Assembly: GCA_039621445.1 (NCBI GenBank)
Contig: CP154957.1
Span: forward strand, 12,421,462 to 12,485,461
Direction: 5' to 3'
Source of the DNA: Euglena gracilis
Taxonomy: Eukaryota > Euglenida > Euglenophyceae > Euglenales
Length of the DNA stretch: 64,000 bases
Shown in pieces: positions 26,434 to 37,000 of the stretch. The notes beneath the pieces are model-generated. The model worked only from the letters and a program-made list of their open reading frames with translations. It had not been told where the DNA came from and ran no database searches. Within the stretch, counting starts at the first letter, position 1. The number at the start of each line of letters is the position of its first letter. The translations under genes were made by a program, and so were the position numbers.

Positions 26434-28831
26434 TATGTGGTGTGTGTGAGTCGGTGGGTGGGTGGGTGTGGGTGGGTGGTGGACTTGTCTGCGTGCTTTT
26501 TCACGCACCAGCACCCTGGATTCATTTTCATGTTGGTGTTACTGGGTGGATGGATCTTCGAGAGTGCGCAGGTTCGAGCCACTGGACATCCCCCCGGGGG
26601 GGATGCACAACGGGCTGGCAATTTTTTTTTTCACGGGGTTTCCACCAAACCTGGGTGGGTTTAGGGCCCTTCTGTGGCACACTGCCTTCTGCCACGGATG
26701 CGCAGGCGCTGCTACGCCACTTGGCTGCGATGGGTCCTGTGTTGCATGGCCAAGGCGCTTTTCCTTGCAGCCTTCTTTTCCCCCCCATGCAGAACCCAAT
26801 TGTCCCCGCCCTTCTGGCGAATGAGGCGGGGGTGAAGTTATATCCACAGCCTGCAACTTCTGCAATTTCCTGAGTGTTTCCCGCACACACATTTTCCCCC
26901 GATTTTTTCGACGTTTTCCTGCAATGTTCCCAGTCCCGTCAGGCATCTCAATATTATATAAATATATATATATAAATATTATGAATAAATAATATTATTA
27001 AAATTGATCATGACTTTTGGGTTTATGATAAATTAAACTCGTCGTCGGTGATGGATTTTTCGCTGTTGGGGGGTTGGGGGTGCAAGGATGGGCCAAAATG
27101 GGTCAGAAATGGGGAAAATGAGTCGAAAAAGGGCTGGCCAGGGCAAGTTTGGAGACAGAAATTCGGTTTTTTTTGCATAATTGGCAGTTTCTTGGACATT
27201 TTTGGGATTTCGATTTTTTTTTGGTACCTGGTTCGACCCCGGGTCGGGCCCAGTTCCAGCCCGGGAACCCTAAGGGGGGGGTTAGCCAGCAGCCTTTTTC
27301 CAGCCAGCCCAAATTATCCAGCCTCTGAGCTGGACCCCCCAGGGGGTCGTTAAAAAACGCCCTGTGACCTGATGATTCAAAAGTGCCCGCATTTTTGGCA
27401 AAAACATCAAAAATAATTCAAAAGCTCAAATAATTTATGTCTGTGTGAAAAATGTGAGTGTACTTCAAAGTGGGAAATATTTTTTCAGTCAGCCCCCTTA
27501 GGAAGTGTTCATCTGGCTGTCAATCTTTTCGCAAGTTTCCTGCGCGTTTTCTGAAAGCCTCCAATGCCAACCTCCCCCTTGATTTGTAACACCGTGCCAA
27601 GAATATTCCACAATTCGCACAAATTGGTTTTGGGGCTCTGGAGAAGTGCTGATTTTTTTCCAAAATGGTTGATATCACTGTGTTTATTTTGAACAATTTC
27701 CTCCCAAATGGCTGGAGTGACCGACCCTGGAGAAGTGATTTGCTATTTTTCCTGAACGTGGTGTGCCCACCCCCCTTCAGGGTTGGTAAGCGACGATACG
27801 TTGTGAAACCGCAGCCCCCATGAGGATGGTTTTCCATGGGCCACCCTTCCCCCCTGGTGCTTGGGCCCTCTTTCAACCTTGGTCCCCCCTTCCGAAGGTT
27901 TTTGCCTATTTTGCGTGTGGCCCGTCGCCGCTTGTAACTTGCAAGCTTGCCCCCCCCCCCCCCAAGATTTGCCCCAGTTGACCTTTAATCGTGGCCCGGG
28001 TGGGGGAGGGGTGTGGCTCCTCACCAATGCTTCTGGTGAGTCAGTCAGTGTGGCACTGCCCGGTGAAATTCTACATTAATCAAAACACTTCAGGGCTCCT
28101 TTTTGTACCCATGAGTTTCTGTGGTTCTGTTGTGCCCTTTTAACCGGGGGGGGGGGCAGGGGACTTACTGCTTGGCGCCGAAAAGCTTGTTGCTTTGGAA
28201 GCAACTGCCATCGCCACCCTTATCCGGTGCGAAGTCAGGCCTTTGCTTCGGGACTGGTTCACATGGATCTCCTCCTCCGACCATCCCATGGACAAATAAA
28301 CCCCCGTGAAGGTGTTTCTGCGGCTTCCATCTGCACCTTGCAGGTTTTTGAACGCTCCAGTGACAGACAAAGTGTTGCAAGTTTATTTTGGAGGGTACCC
28401 AGAGCCGACAGGCACCCGGGACTATCATCGGGTGGAGCGTCTTCCGTCATGAAAGCTAGTTTGGGGGACGGACTCTCCCGGGAGAGCGGTCCTCAGCGAT
28501 AATCCCCCACTGGGGACGTCCAGCATGAAGCGCCAGAAAACTTTTGGAACACGCCTTCAGGCAGCCTGATTTTTGGGGGTCCCACGCCAGGCTATGTGAT
28601 TGGGACTCCACCCCCCCTCCCCCCGGACGGAGTCTTAGGAAAAAGTCCCCCCCCCCCGGCTCCCGATTCAGTCTTTGCCAAGGCAGGGGTGGAACTTGTC
28701 CTGGGGGCTGGACCCAAGCCAAAGGTGTGGGCGCGGTGCACGGCCCCGAGGAGGAGTTGGAGAAGCTGAAGGAGCCGCTGACGGCCTTCAACCCGCAATA
28801 TTTCGTGGTGGAGTTTGGGTTCCGTGCCTGA
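25520..28831 (+). CDS. ABM-A: antibiotic-biosynthesis-monooxygenase-like protein, paralogue A
   Basis: Exon 1 starts at ATG 25520 (MASETDTGSGTNLP...). Exon 2 is 25944-26097, possibly from 25932 to include PYYE; it reads VADGKLEEFKALARRAVELS, then LPEKG, FAFNGNVAFCRESYAK. Exon 3 ends at 26754 (ALLRHLAAMGPVLHGQ), exon 4 is about 28186-28233 (ATAIATLIRCE), and the last exon 28725-28831 reads VHGPEEELEKLKEPL and ends FVVEFGFRA. The order matches small ABM-fold proteins (dimeric α/β barrels; some are quinol monooxygenases, many have no known substrate). Exon 2 leaves by AAG|GC, a GC donor. At the exon 3 acceptor B has CCAAG|G but A reads CCACGG, so the next AG, nine bases on, is probably used. The 3' limit of exon 1 is unresolved: the intron side of exon 2 has an in-frame TGA and no AG before 25941-25943. 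This copy could therefore be impaired. Enzymatic activity is not shown. Confidence 0.65.
26130..26462. repeat. Compound TG microsatellite in ABM-A intron 2
   Basis: (GT)n with G-rich interruptions (GGGGGTGTTTTGTTGGGG; GGTATGTGGTGTG). It lies between exon 2 and exon 3 of ABM-A. The corresponding ABM-B intron holds an introner-like element instead. Confidence 0.95.
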
Positions 28832-29168
28832 TGTAATTTTGGCCCATTGCAAGCCCTATTATTTAACACTCGGTTTCTGATTTGTGTGCCGTCAGCACCC
28901 TTTGCCTCCGCCCTTCGTCCATGTTGATGGCATCATTTTATCAATCACCTAAAGCGTTTGACCACATGTATTTTCCGTCTGTTCCCGTTTTCCTATTGTC
29001 ATTCTGTCCCCATTATGTATTTGACTGAAGTTGCTTACTGAACCACCAATGCGATTTCTTGGAGCGAATGAACTCCCCATCATTTATCATCATTTATGGC
29101 CCCATCCCCCTCCCATTTTCAAACAACCCCACCCCCCTCGGGCTGACCAACCAAAGAATGATTTTAAC
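28832..29168. other. Spacer between ABM-A and the 2.9-kb element
   Basis: Presumed 3' flank of ABM-A. No obvious processing signal was recognised. It ends in TTAAC, one copy of the target duplication of the following element. Confidence 0.4.
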
Positions 29169-29487
29169 CTTAGGCGGCGCATCTCGCACTTAAGCTTTTT
29201 TTTGGTCCATGTGCGCATTTTCACAAATCGACCATTTTTTGATTTGGGCGCCGGCGTTGCAAGGGGTGAGAGCGAGAGGCAACCCGATTCGACAAAAAAC
29301 GGGCGATTTTCCATTTTGGGCCCCGGCTCACCCGGGAAGTACGCGTTTTTTTGCTGTTTTTTTGAGGTCGGCATGACATGAAAACTCCCAGACCTATCCC
29401 CCCAAAGTGAAAAATCACCCACAAGAACACCAAAATACCGGTGCCACCTCCCCCCTTTTTGTGCGGCGCGGCTCTCCTCGCCGGCTG

Positions 29488-30112
29488 TTGGTGGCCCTGG
29501 CTGGCTGTCTCCCTCTGGGGGTTTTGACGCACTTTCTTGTTCTTGCCGGCCTTGGACTTGTGTTTTCGGACGGTTGCCGGACTGCGGGGAAGGAGGAGGG
29601 GGGTCAGGGTGGGTCCAATCGCACCCCCGGCCAAGAACGCAGAAAGGAAGGCGTGCCTGGGGCTTTTGTGAAGGCCCGTGCAGGGTGAAGGGAAAGTGGT
29701 TTGAAGGGGAGGGAAGCGTTGCGAGTCCCAATCGAACTTGCAGTGGGGATGTGCGGCGAAATTTTGGCATGATGAAACGGGAGAGGGGATCGAACGAATT
29801 TCACTGGAGAGATTTATTTCAGCCACAGTTTGAAGAAAGAAAGAAGGTCGATGTGCGCAATTTCGCACATCGACCACTCTACAGTTCCCCTGTACAGTAA
29901 CCACAAATACCTGAGAATTCATAATGCTGAAAGTGATGTGGACTTGGCTGACTGACTTTCTGCGTCCTTGGCCGGGGGTGCGATTGGACCCACCCTGACC
30001 CCCCATGCTCCTTCCCCGCAGTCCGGCAACCGTCCGAAAACACAAGTCCAAGGTCGGCAAGAACAAGAAAGTGCGTCAAAACCCCCGGAGGGAGACAGCC
30101 AGGGCAGCCAAC
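29488..30112. repeat. ~157-bp inverted repeat with ~310-bp loop
   Basis: 29488-29645 (GGCCCTGGCTGGCTGTCTCC ... CACCCCCGGCCAAGAACGCAG) recurs in reverse complement at 29956-30112 with few differences. Transcribed, it would form a long hairpin. It lies inside the 2.9-kb element. Confidence 0.8.
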
Positions 30113-30530
30113 GCCGACCACATGCGCATTCGCGCAAATCGACCACTTTTTGTTTATTCCGACCTGGCACTGATTCATGTGTTTTTTCGGTGCATTTCTG
30201 TCTGTTTTCAGAGCACAGCTGCGTCGTAAGCTCTTTCAGTTGTTGTTGTTTGGAAAGGCTCTAGGCAGCGAGGTCCGTTTGCGTTCCATGGTACTTGATC
30301 GCATCCCTTTTCACAAATGGACGTGAGGTCGGTTTGCGCAAATGCGCACACGTGGTCGATGTGCGCATTTGCGCAAACCGACCTCATCTTCTGTCCAAAA
30401 AATCACGGTATGATGTTTCCATGTTATCATGTTCCCACTTAAGGAATCAGGAAGTTTACACACACGTAATTTTGAAATTCTGGAGGCCATTATTTTTGAA
30501 AAAAAGTCTCCAGCAATCTTGGGGGTTAAA

Positions 30531-30978
30531 CCCCCCCCCCCCAAAATAAGACCCCCCCAAAAATAAGACCCCCCCAAAAAATAAGACCCCCCCCCCTGTG
30601 CCGATCGAGCAAAAATCCAAAAATAAGACCCCCCCCAAAATAAGACCCCCCCTGACGGCGCGAAGCGCCGGGGACGGTGAAAATTTTCCCTGAGAAATTG
30701 CCAAAAACCCAAATTTCACACACAAAAATGATGAAATTTCAAAAAATTTCAGATTCTTGAAGTGCAAAAAACATGCTAAATGTCAACTTACACAAATTTA
30801 CACATGGCGCGAAGCGCCAAAGGAAAATTTTTAGTGTTTTTGGGAACCTGAAAAATGATGTTTTTTTCATCATTTTTCGGGTCGGTCAAGAAAAAATCCA
30901 AAAATAAGACCCCCCCCTGGAGGTTTCCAGCAACGGACCCAAAAATAAGACCCGGGTCTTATTTTGGGGGGGGGGTTT
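30531..30978. mobile_element. Nested inverted-repeat element, ends CCCCAAAATAAGACCC
   Basis: AAACCCCCCCCCCCCAAAATAAGACCC at the left (given in part) is inverted at the right as GGGTCTTATTTTGGGGGGGG. The motif CCAAAAATAAGACCCCCC is also repeated four times at the left. The interior has two GGCGCGAAGCGCC hairpins (30659 and 30804). It sits inside the 2.9-kb element. Confidence 0.6.
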
Positions 30979-32100
30979 ACGTGTCATCAATTTCTCCCGC
31001 GCAACTTCCAAACTGATGGCGCGAAAACGATCGGTCGTACGGGTTAGAGATAAGACATGCAAACTTGCCCTTTGGATAGGACAAATTCTCTCCTGTCATA
31101 TAGTGTGTTCTACTGCATGTTTCGCATAATATAAAAATCAGAATTTCTTCACTGCACAATGGCTTCAAAAGTTTTGTGTCAACAATGGTCGGTGTGCGCA
31201 AGTGCGCACGTCAACTGTTGAGGATGAAGAGCACTCCATAACATGGAGGACAAACAAAGGTACAATTACCAGCAACCGTTCTTTGTCACACATTGCAATC
31301 GGTACCCATTCAAAATCCTTGGACAAATTTTACTTCTGAAACCAAGAAAAGGCAGGTCTTGTGTTTTTTGTGGTATTATAAAAAATGTGGAGTATATTTG
31401 TCGAATTTTAAGTGGTTCGTGTGCGCAAATGCGCACATCGACCATTCACGTATTTGCGCTCACCGACCACATTTGTATTTTGTGTAAGTGATTGGTGTGC
31501 ACATTTGTGCACATCAACCACATACAAATATATAAGTGGTCGATGTGCGCAAATGCGCACACCAACCACTTACACAAAATACAAATGTTGTCGGTGTGCG
31601 CATTTGCGCACATCGCCCTCATTTTTATAAGTATGTGTCATGTGAGTGTTCCATCGCTAGACACACATTTCAATCCGTCTAATAGCACCAGAGTTCTGAA
31701 GTTATTTATGCCACAATCGTCGCCCAATTTGCCTTCACATCATATTGTTCAAATGGTGGAAAGTTCGGTACCTTTCAAACAGGTATACAACACCCGGCAG
31801 TCACAGGCAGCACGGACACACCAAAAGCCATAGTCGTAACAGCCAGGGTATACAACCCACCTGTTATACCGACGACAACAGCAGTCTGTCGCTCCCGACA
31901 TATCAGAAAGGATCGTTAGGATTACAGTTTGAGACCTTTGTGTTTCCTAACCTGTATCGTGAGGTGTAAACCTCATATATTGCTGTTTTACCAGGTGCTT
32001 TCGGCGGTTCAAGAATATTGTAAATGTAAAAAATGTCGATTTGCGCAATTGCGCACATCGACAAAGAAAAAAAGCTTAAGTGCGAGATGCGCCGCCTGAG

Positions 32101-34042
32101 TTAACCCCCCCCAGTGAAGGAAAAATGAAAGTGAATAGAGACGGATTTTTTTTTGCTCACAGTTCTCAGAATGTATTTCATTGTGAACAAAAAATTTATT
32201 TTTGACAAAGGCATTTGAGGTTGTTTGGGGTGGGTGTATTTCAACTGCAAATCCCTAACTTATCTACCGCCCGCAGCCAACCAACCAAACCAGGCCCTAA
32301 AAGCCCTGGGGGGGGCTTTCAAGTGGGGGCGATTTCTCAGGTTTCCATCCAGCCAAACCCCAAGCCTTCCCTTGGCCCAAGGTAGTTAGCACGAAACACT
32401 TGGCCTGAGAAATACCAAAACCAAGTGTGTCAGGGGTCACTGCTTTGACGTGGGTGGGGTTTCGCGAGGCAGTGGTTTGCCTGCATCTCATCTCTTGGAC
32501 CTCATCTTTGGGATCAAGAGTGGCGTCCATTGTCAACAACACAGCGGGCTATTGACACACCCGAGGTTTGCAACACATTCCTGACAGCCTTGGCGAGAGG
32601 AGAGCAAGGGTGGAGCACTGGGGCATCAGCCAGCTCCCTGCTCCCCAGAGGGTTGCCATTCAGGCTTTCCCGAGTTGGTGGGGCTTTCCGTCATGGCTTT
32701 GGTTAGCGACGATTGCGCGACACTTGGTTCTCGACGGAGAGGTTGTCCCGCCGCCTTTCCGTTTGCCAAGAATGGTTTGGGCTGGGCCCGGGCCCCCAGA
32801 ACCCTCCCTCAGCTAGGTTTGGCCTCAGAAGAGCCTGACACCCATGTGCCCAACCGCCTCCCCCTGCTCCCCCAACGCCTGCTGCAAAATGTTCGTTTGT
32901 TGATTCTGTCCGGCAAATACTGTGAGTGCAAGATCGTCTGTTTTTGCCTTGCCCCTGCCACATGCCCGGGCCTGCCAGGGGCAAGGCCCCCGCCAGGAAA
33001 CGACTCAAAATGTGCTGGGACCCCCCCCCCCAATTAGCCGGGATTTGGTGTTGGGCTGGGAACGATAAACGCCGATGGATGGAATGGCGGACTGACATTT
33101 GGGTGCTGCGGACAAGGAGGGAAATAACCCCCCCCCCCCACTGAGTGCAGTTGTATTACTGCCGTCGAGTGGGTGGTTGGTTGGGTCTGGGGCTGAACCC
33201 ACCCCTTCCCCCTGGGGGGGTTCTTGGGCAGGAGGCGTGGTGTGGGTTTCATTGCGAAGCGTCGGATTTTTCTTGGAAACGCCCTTAGACAGCCCAGTTT
33301 TGGGGGGCCCACCAGCATCTCTAATAATGCTCGGCGATTCTGGGCGATGCTGGGCGATGCTGTCAATTTTGTTTTCGAATATTCAATCTATTTTTTTTTT
33401 TTTTTGGATTTGCACGGCATGTTCTATGTAAACTTCTAATTATGTCCAATTGGGGCCGTTTTCGACCGCTTTCTGCCGATTTGTGCCTTTGGGATTAATC
33501 AGGACCGTGGTGAGCAGCATTCCCGCCATTTGATGAATGACTATGCTCCAATCGTTTTTTGCGGCAGCCCTAAACACCCCGGGGGCCCAGTAGTTAATGC
33601 GGGGTACTCATACCCCCAGGGCTAAAGAAGAGGGACCGACACCCCCCCCCCTCTGTTCCTCCACGTAGGGCTAGGGTTAGGGTGAGGTTTAGGGCTAGGA
33701 TTAGGGTTAGGGTTAAGGTTGGGCAGCCCTAACCTTAACCCTAACCCGAACCCCGACCCTCCTAATCCTAACCCTAAACCTGCGCCGGAAACGGTAGCAG
33801 TAGGGTACAAGAAGATGCCCCCCCCCCCCGGATTTAGGGCTGCCTTTCATATTTCGTCGCTGATTCTCCCCACCATGCAATACACAGGGTCTCGTTGCAT
33901 ACTGCTTCAACAGTTGTTCCGTTTCTGGCATTTCGCCTGACCCTTGCCAACGCTTCTACACACACAAAGCAATAAGTCTCCCCCCCACCTCCATCCCAAT
34001 CCCTGCTGTCTTCCCCCTGTCTTTCAGAACCGCCCCACACCA
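32101..34042. other. Spacer between copy 2 element and ABM-B
   Basis: No exon accepted. It contains a telomere-like palindrome (33665-33783) and a GCTGGGCGAT repeat fragment (33325-33362), the same 10-bp motif as at 50806 and 52693. Confidence 0.35.
33665..33783. repeat. Telomere-like TTAGGG / CCCTAA fold-back
   Basis: About six degenerate GGGTTA/GGGCTA units run up to GGTTGGGCAGCC and are followed by about seven CCCTAA/CCCGAA units in the opposite sense. This makes a head-to-head interstitial array of about 120 bases. Degeneracy argues against a recent telomere fusion. Confidence 0.8.
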
Positions 34043-37000
34043 ATGGCCACCGGAACTGACACTGGCTCAGGTACCGATCTGCCACCCCTGGCTTTGGTTG
34101 TGACCGCGATGTCCAAGGTCCGACCCCTCCTTTTTTTTTTTACTTTGAAATCCCCCTGGGGTTCTTTGTTCCACTCATTGATTAGTTTATGAGGTCAGAG
34201 CTCTTGGCCACCACAAAATTGTTCGGCTCCACAAAACCAAAACCATCACTGCTCATTTGCCCCGTTGGTGGTTGGTGGGGCAAAATGGCGAAGGAAGATG
34301 AACACAAATGTGTTGGAAACAAAGCGAAGCAGCACCAGTCACCCGGCGTTTCATTCCGGGCTTCTCTCAAGTCTGAGGCTATTTTTCTGGCAAGCCCCCC
34401 CCCCCATCCTGAGCTGGGAAGAATACTCCAACCCCTGGGGTCCAGCCTCAGCAACAGTCCACCCTCTGGGAGGGGTCCAGCCAGCACCTTTTTCCCCCCT
34501 GCCAGCACCTTTTTCCAGCCAGCTGGTTGGACCCCCCCTAAGTCGCTGGTTGGGATTGCTGCTCAGGAGGGGGTCAACGTTGAAGCTGCCGGAACCGAAA
34601 AGGCATTTATTTGCTGAAGAGACTTCGTTTGAAAATGTCTGCCTGAGACGCTTGTGCAAGCTGTGGGGTGGGAGAGGCTGCTGGCCCAATTGTACTCAAC
34701 CCATTCACCCACCCACCCACCCATCTATCTATCTATCTATCTATCCATCTACTCACCCATCCACCCACCCCCCACCCACACGCACGCATACACAACCATG
34801 CCACAACACACAGATACACACAATTATAAATGGTATAAAATATGTATTTTTCATACATGTTTAATGTGTACATCTACATAACATATATTACATACACTGT
34901 ATGTAAAATATACCATTTGTATATTTATATATACGTATTATTTAATAATTTAACGCATATTCATATATTATATTATATTTGTCCTGATTATATTACCTCC
35001 CAAAGGTTCGCAGTACCGCGGGGGGGGGGCAGGGCAGAACGGGAATCGGCCAAACAGCCAGGGTGCTGGGTGGGTCGACCCCCCCCCCTTCCCCTGCGTG
35101 GTGGGTGGGGGGGGTCGACCACCCCCCCACCACTTCCCGTATTTCCGGGAGCACCAATTTTTGGACCCGAAAATTTTTTTTGGGATCCATATAGGGGGTC
35201 CCCCCCCCCAAAATCAACACCTTCCAAAAATTCATTATTTTCTCAAAAATTTAGTTTTGAAGCAAAAAAGTCCAAAATCCATTGAAAGTCCAAAAAAATT
35301 CAAGTAGAAAAAATGTCAGTAAAATTTGACTGTGCCAAAATTTGTCCACTTTTTTTGACCTTCGTTTTTTTCACCCCCCCTCCTAAAAACTACCAATTTT
35401 TAACCCTGAATTTTTTGAGATTTTTTTTGTGAAAAAAAATGTGGTTTTCCTTCAAAAAATCATGTGTTTGGGGTTCATTTTTCAAAAAATTCAAAAATTT
35501 TTCTGGCCAATATCCTTGTTTTCCCGAAATCGGTGAAAATGCTGTGGTGGGTGGGGGGGGGTCGACCCCCCCCCCCCCCACCTCCTGGGTGGGGGGGTCG
35601 ACCCCCAGACCCACCAGACCTTGCCGTTCTGCCCTGGGGGGGGGGGGGCTGGACTGCAGCTTGTCCAAGTTTTGCTAGCGGAAATTGTAGTGGTGAAACT
35701 TTTTCCAGTGACTGGCGGAAATTTTTTGAACCCCCAAAATTCGCCAAAATGATATCCTGGGGATGGGGTTATTGCCTGGTGTAAAGCAGGCAATATCAAG
35801 AAAATTTTGGCCATTTTTGGTTTTTTTTTGGGGAACAAAATCAGCCCAAAAAAACAGTGAAAACCTCATTTCCAACTCGGCGTGCAGCGTCGAAGGATTC
35901 TTTTTCCAGTCGGGGGATCCCCGGGCCCCGGGGGGGGGGGGGGTTCTAGCTGTGACTTTTTTCCGGTGTGTAGCAAAATGGCTAGCCAGTGAACCACGGG
36001 GTCCTCAAGCAATAGCCTGTTATGTGTGCACATTATATGCTGTTTATACATGCCGATGTGCGCGCGCGCGTGTCTGTGTGTCTGTGCGCGCGGCACGTGC
36101 ATGTGTGTGCGCGCGCGTATGTGGTGCGCAATTTGGCCTTGCCACCTCACAGGTTAAACAGGACAAAGCCTTCCACAAATAAGGGCCTTTTTCAGTTCCA
36201 GCAGCTTCAGTGTCAACGCTTTTGTGCAGCGTTGCAGGTAAAACCCCCAAATAATACCCCCAGGATTTTTTTTTTTCGCCCGAAGTCCTGGTTCGAGGGG
36301 GGGGGTATTTTGGGGGGGGGGAATAGCACCCCAAATTTTTCGAAATTCTTCGAAGTCCCATAGGACCCAAAATGGCACCCAAAACCCCCTTTGGGATCAT
36401 TTTTGTCCTTTCTCACGAATTTAGCATTTTTGCAGACCAAATGATCCAGAAAATCGAATTTTTTTTTGTCATTTGTTGTCAGAGATTGTGATTTTTACCT
36501 ACATTTTCAGGTCAAAATCCGGGTCGTCGGCCCGAGATTGGGGGGGGGGTATTAACTCGGTCGCCGAAGTCGCCTGGACCCTGAGGGAGGGGGGGGGTAT
36601 TATTTGGGGGGAGAGTTTATATCGATAATGTATATGCGTGTTCACGTGTCAGAATGAGTGTGTGTTTGTGTCTATGCCATCAACCTTATCCATTGTTGGA
36701 TAGCATGGATCTGTTCCTGGTGCCCCCTTACGCTGGCCCCCTATTTCGAGGTTGCGGACGGCAAGCTGGAGGAGTTCAAGGCCATCGCCCGGCGCGCGGT
36801 GGAAGCCAGGCTTCTTTTTGAGGACGTGTCCCCCCTGGGGAGTGAGCGGTATGGCGCCGGAGGCACTCTCAGCCCCGGGCTTGTGGTTTTGGATGGTTTA
36901 GTGCTAGCAATGCCGCGGCACCCTCCCCCCGAAGAAAGCCGAAGGGAAATTTGCCTGGGCCAAACTTTGCTGGGACCCAAAACCGACCCTGGTTCAGCTG

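Larger units (their letters stand above)
29169..32100. mobile_element. 2.93-kb inverted-repeat element (copy 2), 5-bp duplication TTAAC
   Basis: The left end CTTAGGCGGCGCATCTCGCA, continued by CTTAAGCTTTTTTT, is inverted at the right (AAAAAAAGCTTAAG then TGCGAGATGCGCCGCCTGAG). TTAAC flanks both ends (29164-29168, 32101-32105). The interior contains a 160-bp inverted repeat (29488-30112), a nested inverted-repeat element (30531-30978) and many copies of TGTGCGCAAATGCGCACA-type palindromes joined to ATCGACCA or ACCAACCA. No transposase was recognised. One frame near 31340 has a KPRKGRSCVFCG...YIC cysteine pattern that could be a remnant of a zinc-binding tail, but this is weak. Probably non-autonomous. 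Confidence 0.8.

Noticed and set aside
31340-31410. KPRKGRSCVFCG...YIC as a piggyBac-type transposase tail, with TTAA at the element edges
   Set aside because: Copy 3 has AAAAC rather than TTAA flanks and no DDE domain was found; only a few cysteines support the idea.
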